64,000 nt of DNA, from contig NC_092573.1 of assembly GCF_037975245.1 (NCBI RefSeq), positions 21,233,265-21,297,264 on the forward strand, in the 5' to 3' direction. A program made the translations under genes and the position numbers. The stretch comes from Apostichopus japonicus (lineage: Eukaryota; Echinodermata; Holothuroidea; Aspidochirotida; Stichopodidae). Positions within the stretch are counted from its first letter, which is position 1, and each line of letters opens with the position of its first letter. This document shows, piece by piece, positions 26,161 to 38,521 of the stretch. Below the pieces are notes generated by a model. The model ran no database searches. It saw nothing but the letters and a program-made list of their open reading frames with translations, and had not been told where the DNA came from.

Positions 26161-29100
26161 ACTATATGTTGGTGTGTCAGCTTATAGATGTCACTTTCAA
26201 AATTATTCTTTTGGAAGTTTAATGCGTCGAAGTGTTTTTTTTTATACCTACAAATATAATATCATGTGTTCAGTTATGATAATATTTTTAGAATAAAGAG
26301 AATGAAGGTTGACATTATGAAACTTTTGCAGAATGACAACGAAGTTATCAAAGTTGAAGTTTGCTATGCAAAGCAGAGTATACTATAGCAACTTTCATTA
26401 TGACTTTTTCTTATTTTAACTAAAACAAGCTACGCTGCAACTTTTCCTTGAAAATGCTTTCATCACAAATTCGAAAAGACTTTATTCACTTAGTTACCTT
26501 CAGAGCAATTCCAACTTTCATCTTCATAAAAAGATTTGGGAATACCTTGAAAGGTTTTACACCCCTCACTGAAAGTACAGTTTAATAACTGTTTTCTCCG
26601 TTTGTCCCCCCCCCCCACCCTCCCCCTTTTCAGTTTTGGTGGGTTTGCAGAACATGACCTGTGACAGATTTTAAAAGCATTTTGGTCTACAATTTTACTT
26701 AACTAAAAACATTGACCTCGTTTTGTTTGTAGTTCTCCTTGTCCAATAATAGCTTATACCGTTTACCTGATCGTTAAAAGAAAATAAATTATTCTTGACC
26801 ATTTTCATTTTGAAAAAGTTAATGTGATTACCTGACCACATGGTGACAACCACATGTTAAGCATTTTTCTGCCAGATATTAAAAACCATCATCAGAATAT
26901 TTTACCAAAACCCCTCAAGAATATTTTACCAAACCCTGAAGTTTAAAATAGACAAAGGAAATGAAAAAAGAAATCCCTTCTGACGTGTGGGTCTCATGCA
27001 CTCAGTTACATCTGTGTCAACAAACCCATTTCGATCAAAATTTAAAACAAAATGATTGAAGAGTTTTATAGCATTCATTCTATCCAATCTGTTTCCAATT
27101 AACTCACTATAGGCGAGTAAATTCTCGACAATGGTTCAGACCTACCGGCCCCAAACGCTATTGAATCAAACAGAAGCGTTGTCAATTATAACGTTTTAGA
27201 AGTTTGGTAAATGTATTCAGTAGAGTAATTATTGGAGAGGCGAATAGGTCTTCTGATATAATGTGTAGGTCAAATAGTCACCCTACTTTACCATCATGAT
27301 ATAATAAAAATCAGCGAGAGACATTCACGACCTGGTTTGATACAACGCCCAGATACTAGCGACATGGGTGATTATGAAATATATTCATCGCGCACTTAAA
27401 TCAAATTCATATTCCGGTCGTCAAACGTTGACTGGTTAAAAACAACAACAACAACAACGACGAAGACGACAATAACAATAAATTAAATTGCCTTTGATTT
27501 TGTTCTTCATTATGTCTTAATTTCTCTTTTCTTTTGATATACAAATCAAATAATGACACAGAAAGAAAACAAAGACATTCTGAAAAATAATTAAATTTTA
27601 AATGACATTGGCATCTGAGTGAGTATTCCCCCATCACATTTCAAGGACAGTTAAATTACAATCCCATTCAAGTTAATGAAGACTATATGCCATAATGACA
27701 TCACAGGCCATCTACACTGTAAGCCAAATCACGTGTGATCTTAGCAGAGTGGTTTGCTTACAAAATGATGTTACCTTTAAACGACAATATAAAATTTCCA
27801 ACAAAAAAGAAGATATTAAATGGGGTTTTCAGAGGCCCCTCTCTGAATCACAAACGACCCCGTGGAACACTCATGTCGTTCCCGTTTCTCTAGCATCTTC
27901 GATTCAAAGTACACCACGTTTTGCTGCTCCGTATGCACACTGCCATTGCATAGGCCTACCATCACGCGACATTTAAACTAAAGGGAAATACTGCCCTCAA
28001 TTTTAACAAAGTTGTACTCAAAAGTATAAGAAAGTCAACCACCCCTTCCCCACCCCACCCTACCCCCAATCTTCCTCCATACCAAGAAGACACGCGATAC
28101 CGGACTACTGTTCATACATTATAGTGTGTGTGTGTTGCATTGAGATCATTACGTGATTGCACTTATCTTGTACTTAGTATGTATAACCAAAGAGCTTTCG
28201 ATGACAGCGGCCTGATTATTACATTGCCGCTGGTGTTCTCGGCGGCCATTTTACACTGTACGTCATGAAAGGATTCAAGAAAGACCCTTTCTTTATCTTT
28301 GTCCATGCACGAATAATGTTCCTCCACATGTTTGAAAGTACCGATTAACATCTGTCAAGCTTTCAAATCGAAGTTGAAAGGATTTAAGTCATTTACCAAA
28401 TTACTTGTAAAAGGAGCATCAATTTATTGAAGTGGTACATCTTGGCCTTTTACGACGACTTGACTATAATAGCGGTAATTGCCTTAATGTCTTATCACTA
28501 GTTACTAAGTTATATTACATGTTTCTAAGATAGCTAGATCCTGGCAGAATTGTGCAATCTCTTTGTTTCCTTCTCTTGTTTCGCTTGTTGAAAATGGGGA
28601 CAGATTAGTATCAAGGTCTCTTTGATAAATTCCATAGTACATTTTAATTGACACGCTCCGTATTTTACATCCCAAAATGATGATCTTGTACGTGGCACGT
28701 GACCGGAACGTGAACTACTACTAGTGCATGGAAATGTTGTTAAAATGTCCATATTTCTAATTTATGAAGTTGCTAAGACCGCATTTTCAGTACTGATCCC
28801 AAAAGTTATATAGGCAGTGCTTAAATTTTCTAAGGATTCCCAAATGAGTACTTCAAGAGAATCTGGCAAGGATGAAACTCGTAGGTATTGGTAATAAAAA
28901 CGTCTGCTATTTTCCTGGCGAAAGGAGAACAAACGAGCACGCTTTTCATTCAGTTTTATAAGCATCTTCACAACAAGCTGAGACCTTTTTCTTATATGTG
29001 GTACCTTCTGGCCCCGTGTACTGACAGTATCAGCAGTATGAATATCCTCTTTATAATCGATAAAGGTTATAATGAACTGTTCATGTTTGTCATTATACAT

Positions 29101-29580
29101 TTGCATTGTGACATGAAAATACCACACAGAGGGCTCTAAGCACTTGGATTTTTTTATTGTAATATACACGGTTATTGTTTCTTGTATACGAATCAAACTC
29201 CCACCCCGCCCCTCCCCTGCATGACGATATTAATTTGGCAAGATACGAGAAGTTACCAATTTAATATAATGCAAGGGTCAAGCACACATGAACAGGTATA
29301 TTTCCGTAAACAAGCATATGTTTACATTAAATGGACATTCATGGATTTCGTTTTACGACGTTTCCTTACAGACTCATAAATGTGGCCACCCCGAATTTAG
29401 AGTGATAAAGTTCCGTACGGTTTCCTATTTCCATGGGTATTTGCGATCAAGGATAAAAGTAAAGAATTAAGGTCATTGCAATTGTCATTTAGTAACAAAC
29501 GCAAGAAATGAGAAAATAGTTGATCCTGTAAAACCATCGCAAGCCTATCGCGAGGTTGTAAATATTAACAGCCTTATTAT
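26161..29580. other. Gene-poor stretch with one possible first exon
   Basis: Contains a C11 run (26606-26616), a short direct duplication of AATATTTTACCAAA (near 26897 and 26920), a CAA repeat near 27441-27458 and a GT repeat near 28125. The only coding-like point is the short minus-strand frame listed at 28163-28249. The 144-residue minus-strand frame at 28762-29196 has no domain I recognise. Confidence 0.45.
28163..28249 (-). CDS. Possible short coding exon in strong start context
   Basis: A 28-codon frame beginning AAAATGGCC, a near-ideal animal start context, coding for MAAENTSGNVIIRPLSSKAL followed by eight more residues and a stop. The first half is GC-richer than its surroundings and the protein is not low-complexity. 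It could be the first coding exon of a spliced gene running towards lower coordinates, but I see no convincing donor site and do not recognise the protein. It may equally be chance. Confidence 0.15.
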   Translation of the reverse strand: MAAENTSGNVIIRPLSSKALWLYILSTR

Positions 29581-29589
29581 ACAACAACA

Positions 29590-29728
29590 AACATATATAT
29601 ATATATAGTTAATGTGTAGCAAGTGGATCTACCTTCGCCTGATGAGTCCCAAAAGGACGAAACCGGTCGTGAAGTGGATTTTTTCTGGTGTGTTATGTTT
29701 TATTTATTTACTATATATATATATACAA

Positions 29729-29759
<31 letters not shown>
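29590..29759 (+). mobile_element. Probable Penelope-like element terminal fragment
   Basis: The hammerhead is embedded in about 170 bases bounded by TA repeats (near 29592-29607 on the left; 29712-29725 and 29732-29759 on the right). Hammerheads of this form are known mainly from the terminal repeats of Penelope-like elements and from related non-autonomous retroposons. No reverse transcriptase or GIY-YIG coding sequence is visible, so the limits are approximate. Confidence 0.5.
29633..29674 (+). ncRNA. Hammerhead ribozyme (Penelope-like element type)
   Basis: All invariant parts are present in order. Stem I is CTTCGC (29633-29638) pairing with GTGAAG (29669-29674). Then come the core CTGATGA (29639-29645), stem II GTCC/GGAC (29646-29649 and 29655-29658) closed by CAAAA, and the core GAAA (29659-29662). 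A very short stem III (A-U and C-G, two-base loop) leads to the cleavage triplet GTC, with predicted self-cleavage after 29668. A stem III this short is typical of hammerheads in Penelope-like retroelement ends, which are thought to act as dimers. No reverse transcriptase is seen nearby, so this is probably an isolated element end between TA repeats. Confidence 0.88.
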
Positions 29760-29760
<1 letters not shown>

Positions 29761-29763
<3 letters not shown>

Positions 29764-32700
29764 CATATAATCTTATGATCATATAATCGGGCTAGTTTCA
29801 GACAACTGCAATCTTTTTTGCGACTCTTAATTTCAAATAATCATTCCACCTTCACTTTTAGTCTGCACACACACTTCAATTATCTCAAATCTCATGACAG
29901 AAAGTCGTTTTGATGAACTTTTCCCCATATTTTCCGATTGCATTCCCTGCCTGGGGTCGCATCTACATCTTCATCTTTCTACCTTACATAGATCCCCCAA
30001 TTAAATCAGTGACATCTTTACAAGTCACGTCAAAAATAGGGCCTTGAAATTGGGATTCTCGACAAAATTTAAGAGAATCAGCATGCCTTTCATAGGACAA
30101 TTAACTTTAGAGAGAAAGGGCGAGTTAAAGAAAAAAACAACAACAACAACTTTATTAGTGAAGAACGTGTCGTGTGGAGGAAGACATGCCGCTGAATAAA
30201 AAAAATCGGTTAAAGTTGGCAAATCTTGATATGGAGATTCATTCTTAAGGTGAATTGAACTTTCTGTTCTTACTTCAGGTGTTTTATTTGAGCCTACAGG
30301 GGGAATCTCTATCTCACTCTCTCTACCTCATGCAGCTCTTGTATTGTATTTGGCTTAGAGCTTCAGTAATTCTTCTTGTGTTTTCTGCAAGATACAAACC
30401 TCTAGATAACGAAGTAAGTTAGTAAATGTAACAAGATTTCTGTACATCAATCAAGTTCACGGTATAATTGCAATGTTCTCATTAGCACAATTGACCTATA
30501 AACTGAAAGAGTTTTTTTATTTTATTCAATTAAAGTATGTAAAATAATCCGAAATTTTGCTAGGATAATGAACAAACTGTGTTAATAGGTCATATTTAAA
30601 GAAATCTAGATACCAAATTTATAATGCGGAAATTGCTAGAAATTTGCTATACTTTTTCAAGTGGAAGATTCTACGACGTATAAAATCAAACTAACCCATA
30701 CTTAATGTTATTGTGTGGAAAACGTTCTGTTGTTGCAGAAGGTAGTGTACATGTTTGAATATTTTCATAAATTAGAATGAATGGCGCATACTAATTAAGT
30801 CAACTCCTCTCTGTACCTTACACTGTTCAACTTGCACTATATTGTGTGTGAACTTAATACGAGCGGTTACATCTCAGTCCAAATTAAATCTTCAATAGCT
30901 TATCCTAGTCTTTTCATGGGTCACATGGGTAAAGTTACTGTTAACGCTTTTTAAAAATTCGTACCATTAAGACAGTTACGTTCCCATTGTCCTCCTTCTA
31001 GCAAGTATCAATTGCTAAAACGGATTCCAAGATATGAAACACAGTATTTACAGTCTTGTGGTAACAGCCGAATGCCGCTATCCTAACACATAACAAACAT
31101 AGTAATAAGTAAACCTAGCTGTATCGCTCGACGTAGCTCAGATTACTGAAGAAATGGATAGGCATGTCACTCTTTACGGGCATGCAGGGCTGTCTAATGG
31201 CAGAGATGTTCAACTACGCGGGAATCATGGTTGCTTGACAACAACGATTCTGAACGTGGGCAATATGGTTATTTATCACACCTCAGGTGATCTAATCGCC
31301 AGGTCGAAGGCACGAGCGTCAAGATAAAACACAACCAGAATTGATTTTTGTTTGAAAGGATTCGTTTAATGTAAGTGTACTTGATGGTTTGGCATGTAGA
31401 AGCCATTGTTGAAAATAAAAGTGTACAATTCAACTGTGATGTTTCAATATTCCATGAAACAATACCAAGATCAAACTATGCCTTGAATTGGATTAGATCA
31501 AGTTTACAAACATTTTATGCTTCATTTGCATTTCGATCGTCAGAGACGAACCTCTGTCTGGATTTTGTGATAAATATCACATTGTATCATTATGCAATTA
31601 TAACTGCATTGGTTTCCAGTACTTATACAATACGATACACTTTGTATTTGGCATAATCTAATGGGGGTGGGTGTTCGTTAATATTTTTCAATCAATACAA
31701 TGCAACAACAACCGAACATAAATCAGCAGCAACCAACGAAGAAAATGAAAAGGTATTTAAATGTGAGTCTTAAGGAAGGAAGTCTAAAGGGAAATGGTCG
31801 GTGAGTCCTCTTCTCGTTTGTAAGTGATGGGACCCTTTAAATTATTACCCCCTCTACAACCTCTTTACTGAAGTAAATCTTATAACAATGTCCACAACAT
31901 ATGGCCCTACTTGTGGTTGTTTACATGTCCCTGTTTCTTTACAGGACGAGGGCGTCAGTTGTTCAAATATTTTTGAGTTTCCACTATCTTTTTGGATTAT
32001 AATGCATTGGCACCATTTAAGGTATTAATAGATTGCATCCATGCAGTAGAAGCTTGGTCCATTTAGAAAAGGTTAAAGTTTATTACTGTTCAATCCCCGT
32101 ACGTTGCTATAGGGCAACGATGTACAAATTCAGCTATCTACTCAATGCCAGGGATATTGTTCATACTGTTCATGGGATCGACTTGTTCAATTTCGTCTCA
32201 AAAATGAAAGAAAGAAAAAAGAAGCCATTACGTAGAAAGTTTCGAACATATTAAATTATTCACTAAGCTGTGAGGCACGATAAGTCCGTAGTAATGTCAA
32301 ATTTTATGATCGACTGCCAAAAAATGTCCCTATTTCAGCTTTAAAATGTAATAAATATTGCAGACATAATTGGATTTGTGTTTCCTGATTTACAATCAAA
32401 CTACCTTCTTTACATGTGAAATGAAGGTTGTTTGCCAACGACGGGTTAAAGTGAAGTCAAGGATCTTTAAATACGCTTTTATTCAACGAACCATGAAATA
32501 ACAAATTTATTCTGATATTTAACACCCATTTTCATTCAAACGTGCTGAAACTCGAGTCTAGCATTAATAAATGTCTTACGCTTGACCAAGTCCTCCAACA
32601 AGGATCAAGTAGTCTACAGATATTTATAACAAATTTGCGTTTTGTATTATCAGGCACCGAAACCATCTACGGGGGAATAGACTGAACAGGAGAGATAATC

Positions 32701-32969
32701 CATCAAATGATACAGAGGGACAAAAAAAATGAAAGGAGGAAACAAGAAAACAAAACAACAACGTGATCGAATTGAGTACCACGAAAAATATCATGTAAAA
32801 ACAAAGGGATTTTAGCCTCTTGTGAACATTGTGTACAGCCTACATGGGGATTCTCAATATGTACTACATTTCTAAAAACTTTTTCTAAAAACATTTCTAA
32901 AACTTATTTGTCAATGAATCGTATCTTATTTCTCTGCTTTTCTCTAATATTAATAATAATGATTATAAT
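29761..32969. other. Gene-poor stretch
   Basis: AT-rich with a CAA repeat near 30139-30150. Frames such as 31375-31656 and 32033-32254 show no domain. No element ends or RNA genes recognised. Confidence 0.5.
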
Positions 32970-33011
32970 AATATATATATATATATATATATATCTCCAT
33001 ATCTATATCTA

Positions 33012-33066
<55 letters not shown>
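32970..33066. repeat. (TA)n array with TATC interruptions
   Basis: About 97 bases of TA dinucleotides with CTCCATATC and TATCTATC-type interruptions near 32995-33015. Confidence 0.95.
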
Positions 33067-33070
<4 letters not shown>

Positions 33071-36000
33071 CGATTAACAGAGTGTACGATCTCTGATGTC
33101 AGTGTGTATGTCTGTCCGTTATTGATTGACACAGATTACAAGAAACCCATTAGGTTTGTATAATTAACGTCACGGCATCATATAGACTTAACACATCTTG
33201 ACAAGTTCACCCTGATTGACAGCAACAAGTAATTCGTTTGCTCCGTAGGGCTTAAAGAAAATGCGCGAGATTTGTTCTCTTCTTCTGCGTCTTTATTTAT
33301 TTTTTAATAAAGGGTCTAAGTCCTTTTTATAATCACCACGGAGTGCAGCAATGTGGTAATGCCCTGCGATGTCATTTGCCGTACTTCCACGATATAAGTG
33401 ATACGAAAACGGATCAACTAGTCGAGCATTAACGATCGACCAAGGAGTAATATGATATGGATATTAAGCAAGGAGTAATAAGATATGGATATTAGTGTAT
33501 ACGTCGCATATTGAATAGTACAGTAACGTTGTGAATGCAAAAATCAAACTTCGACCATGGAAGTACAATTCGACTCGAAAATCCCATAGCAATGCAGTTC
33601 ACCAGTTACTTTTCAAATCACCCCCCCCCCACAAAATAATAATAAAAAATAAATAAATAAATAAAACTAAAAAGAGAGAACAGAGTAAAGAAGATATGAT
33701 TTGATTTTTGCATGCTGTTATAATTAAATGGAAATATTGTCTGGGCGGTAAAATTGTGACATTTTCATGGGACAATATCTTCAATTTGTTAGTCGCAAGT
33801 CAAAGTTGATTTGGTTAAGCATAATAGTGGTAAAAATCAATCTTGTATTCCGTCGGTACCGTCAGATAGTAGTAGATATATCTCCTAAACTAATCGATGG
33901 AAGTAAAGAAAACAAAACATGTCTATAATACAAATGGATGTACAAAGGTAGGATGTATGAGGGATGTCGATTAAAGATGAGGATGGGGGAGATGGCAGGG
34001 AAGGAGGGGTGGTTGTCTATTCTAAGTTAAACTTTCATAGATCGTTCAAATATGTAACGGGGTATAAAGATGAACGATTCTTAGTGCGCGTAGTTGATTC
34101 TCTGTATTAGGTTAGAAATGTCTTCATTATATTCTTCCGTGTGTCGACTGTTAATCATACATGTCGGCATGCAGACAAATTGCCTTTGTCACATTTGATA
34201 CTGAGAATCTCGCGAAATACGTCACGTTATTTTACAGTACATATAGCCAGTACAAGGCTACCTATATATTATATACTGTATATTTTATCCATCACACTTT
34301 TTACCAGTTAATATTTGTATCTATATCTTGTTAACTGATTCTTTTTAGGGCAACTTCGATCCTATAACCATAAAACATTCGTTCTGCGATATTACTGTTA
34401 TATACCGTCTATAAGTTGTAACGAATGTTAATATGAGACAGACATCTGCATGCCACTTGGGACTAGGTACAGAGATACATTACGTAATCAATAACTCAAC
34501 TGTCTATCCTCTAGCTATGACATCACAGAGACTAACGATCCTGTGTAAGCTGTCACTATAAGCACGTGACCTCAGGCTGTTGTCAGGTGACTGTCGATTT
34601 TCAATTACCGTACCCTATAAGCATATCTTGAACGTGGAGAAAATATACTCACTTGAAAACTATACGCTCTCAACATGTGACCTTGAAAATAAACCCACTA
34701 CATTATTATAGTTAAGGCTGCTGTGAAGTTGTAACATCATTAACAATTGGGACCGCGGTACTCCAACTCCCTCTCCCCCCCCCAAACCCCCCTCCTTCCC
34801 CCCCCTCATATGTCCAACTGAATTCAATCAATAATGTAATAACAAATTGCAGCTTTATGATAAGATAACCACATGTCCACATTTCATGAAGTAAGCGTCC
34901 TAACAATAAATCTTAAATGTGTTATTGGGGAGGAAGTACACAGAATGTTCTTTCTTAATTGCTATCGATTGATTGACTGCTTGATTGATTGATTGAATGA
35001 TGGATTGCTTCATTAGTTTGTTTGTTTGCTCATTGTGGATTTATTTATTTATTTATTTTCATTTCCATAATGCATGCAGTTAAATTTTTCAGAGACGGAA
35101 GCACGGAAGTTTTAGCACTAGCTATATGGTTTGGTGCTATACATATACATCTCCAAATTCTGGCACAACGTAGTAACACTATATACCGAGACCAAATGCT
35201 TATCTCCTCAAATTACATCACGCGTGCATCAATTGACCTCTCACAAAGGCGGTGGTTCTTGAAAACTCCATATAATAAAGGCCACTTCAAAAAACAGGGA
35301 GTTGAAAACTTCAATAAAGAATCGACAAATTGCAAGGTTGCCTTTTCTCTAATGTGTTTTCATTAGAGACGGGCGGTACTGAACCCCCCCCCCCCTCCCC
35401 TCCACGTACCCATGAAAAGCTGATGGCGTCTCGTCAGGCTAGTGTGTACATATATGCTGCTGCGCTTCTACTTAATAACTGAACAAATTCAGTAATTTGT
35501 TAATCTATAGTAACACTTAATTTACATATACTTATGAGTGTTCATTAAATAGCCTCGCTCGCAGGAATATTTTTGTTTGTGAAAGGTATATGCGAGGAAC
35601 ATACATTCTCCTCTTTATGGAAATGCACTTTCTTTGCCGGATCTGCACTTACAATTAATTCTTTCTGTGACAAAAAAGGAGGTTCAGATTGAAAACTTAC
35701 CTAAAAGTCTGGTCGTCTATAAATTCGTTTCACTGATGTTTTGAGATTAGCCTTGGTGAACGTATCATGTTTCGAATGAATCCCTGAGAAAGAAATTTCC
35801 ACTGGGTACTAGTTTTTCTGTTACTTGTAGTCTCGGTCAAATCTGGAATTTCAAAGTAAATCAAGGATGAAAATATTACCGGGATGTAGCAACATCACGT
35901 ATACACTTGCCAAAGTTTACTTATTCTTGTAAGCCCCGTTGTTGTACCTTTGATCTCTGTATGGCCTCTCTGTGATATATATCTACTTTCGTCACGTAGT

Positions 36001-37715
36001 AACGAGTAAAAAACAAAAACAATTTTATGCTACCAGCGAATACAGTTTGGTCTAAATCGCTACAGCATACACTTCAAAATTACTCTTTCATATTCAATTT
36101 AAAAAAAAACAACATTGTTTTCTTGTTGTTGCATGGAGTGAATGTTGTAAAAAGCGTGTAATACATAGTTCCAGACGAGGTTCTTGCAAAAGAAAATGCT
36201 GTTATATTTATAAATTATAAGTTTTTTTTGTCGGGGGAAGGGGGGGGGGGAATAAAACATGTCTAGCAAATTAAGGACATTGTCATGAAAATGTATCTGG
36301 TCGTGAACTTTCTTCTCAGATAAGCCAACTAGCTCATGCATAATTCAATTATACATTGCCGTAAGAATATGTGGCGCACATTACACTGCCGTACATTCCT
36401 AAAAGTGAGAAAACTGGCCTGGAATTTATTTTACAAAGCCACTTCCAAAACCTACATTACTATTTTTAACATATCTTGTCACAGGTTATGGTGAAAACTG
36501 TGAAAAATACCGATTCGAAAATGTTACATGCCAACTTTCAAAAATAGTAGGTGACCTCAAATATGCTGTAAAAAAAGAAAATCAATGTTCTCTCAGGATG
36601 TCTGCAAAGTTTTATACGGTTTTGCGGTTTCGCGCTTAAGTTTCTTCAACATTAAAGAAGTCAGTAGGCAAAAGAAAATATTAAATTGACGATAAATGAC
36701 GATTTTTAATGTTTTAGGCTTCTTCATAGATGATGATCACAATGACCATATATCAGCAATAAACTATTATATACCCCTTTACATAAATGTTCAAATTATT
36801 TGTTAACACTAAATGTTCCCACATATCACTTTACTCTATCAACATTATCTCTCCACTGATGTTGAGTCGACATGTGTCCCTTTTTAATGCAGTGAGGAGT
36901 TCGAATTTTAAGCATTATTATGTTTTATATGAACATGATGATAAACATGTTCGACTACATATAACCCATAGTAACACTTTTGGCCCCCCTCCCTCACTCC
37001 CCCACTTCCCCCTTTTTTCATATGCCTATGACCTAATGAAGATTGCATGTTAGGGACATGATATATACAGTACATTAATGAGATAAGAGGCTCATTTTCT
37101 ACTAAGCCATACATCTCCTTGTAACCAATATTGTAAAACTTGGTTCAAACATTCGTAACGTATGTTGTTGTTATTTTTTGGGGGGAGGGGGAGTTATCGG
37201 AATGCATTATCGAAAATACCATTACATATATAGTTTATCGCTGTCTCCAACTTTCACGCTTTGCCACAAGGCAAGCGATATTATTTGTTCAATATGACGA
37301 GAACATGCAATTATATATTTTGAGATTTAATCACTTTGATCTTAGAACCGACCTACCGATACAATTTAAACCTTATACCTCTTTTACTAACTATTCACTG
37401 AGCATGTAGAAGTTATTTTCTTCTTCATTTTAAAAACCGGAAGAAAAAAGCAATAAGCCCATACCAAAAAAAAGGAAATTGGCATTAGAAACCTACTGAA
37501 TAATAAAGACTTGTTTTACTTATAATCCTTGCAATATTTTGCCAAGTCATTAACAATGAAAATTACAGACGGAATTTGGTATAATACAAACCGTTATGTA
37601 TTACGTAAGTGTTTTTTACATATACAGGAAACAAACCGTTTTTGTTTAAACTGTGACGACGTTTGTGTTACGGGGAAATAAGTGAGCTGAAATGTCAAAG
37701 TTAGCTGTATAATTG

Positions 37716-37719
<4 letters not shown>
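33067..37719. other. Gene-poor stretch with C/G runs
   Basis: Contains a C10 run (33621-33630) beside an AAAT repeat (about 33643-33664), a GC-rich C-run cluster at 34775-34805, GATT and TTTA repeats near 34970-35060, C13 (35383-35395) and G10 (36241-36250). A near-exact duplication of AGGAGTAATA..GATATGGATATTA lies at about 33446-33494. The 114-residue frame at 35022-35366 has no domain I know. Confidence 0.5.
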
Positions 37720-37789
<70 letters not shown>

Positions 37790-37795
37790 ATATAT
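37720..37795. repeat. (TA)n array, left of a hAT insertion
   Basis: About 76 bases of TA with TTTATA variants near the right end. It continues beyond the inserted element at 38403, so the two arrays were probably one. Confidence 0.95.
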
Positions 37796-38399
37796 CAGGG
37801 TTCTGCCGCTGCCGGTCGGCGCCGGTCGGGCCCGACCAGCACGCTGAATTACCGACCGCCACAATCTGCATGAGTGACTTTTCCGACCGGCACTTATTTT
37901 CGATAGGAACTCAAAAAAAAAAACAGCTCCATAGCCGGAGGGTCGAACGTACAGTAACACTGCAGTAATAAACGCTGTTCAAAGGTTCACTGCATGATAT
38001 CGCGCAGTTGATCGGAGTTATTCACTAGTTTACTGTTTATTTGTACATGAAATTACACTCAGATTTTGTATTCACTACTCGATACATGAGAAGCAGCGTT
38101 AGTCGCTCAGTGTGTATATCATAACTGTCGTAAATAACTGTCCATCTAAAATTATCATCTCAGCCTGAATGATTTATTTAATAGGCACCACCTAACTTTT
38201 TTCATTAATTATGAAAAATTCCAGACATGAGATCTCATTTCAAAGCTGTCTACATGTGGCTCAGAATACTCGGGAAGGGCCATTTCCGGCCATCTGGGGG
38301 TTTCCAAAACCCCAAATTTTCTTGTACGCTCCGCGCCAACTGATGGTGGCGCTCCGCTTAGATAGTCCTGCCGGCACTCAATCCACCCTTGGCAGAACC

Positions 38400-38402
<3 letters not shown>
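37796..38402. mobile_element. Non-autonomous hAT-type element inside a TA array
   Basis: 607 bp bounded by a perfect 12-base inverted repeat, CAGGGTTCTGCC at the left and GGCAGAACCCTG at the right. TA repeats abut both sides, so the 8-base flank ATATATAT is compatible with a hAT duplication but not diagnostic. Subterminal sequence is GC-rich (CGGTCGGCGCCGGTCGG on the left; GGCGCTCCGC near the right), against very AT-rich surroundings. There is no transposase domain; the open frames entering it from the TA repeats are artefacts. Confidence 0.8.
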
Positions 38403-38430
<28 letters not shown>

Positions 38431-38443
38431 CTATATCTATATA

Positions 38444-38518
<75 letters not shown>
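38403..38518. repeat. (TA)n array, right of the hAT insertion
   Basis: About 115 bases of TA with TATCTATATC interruptions near 38430-38450. Confidence 0.95.

Positions 38519-38521
<3 letters not shown>

Noticed and set aside
28762-29196. 144-residue minus-strand frame
   Set aside because: No recognisable domain, no splice or start support and AT-rich composition; consistent with chance.
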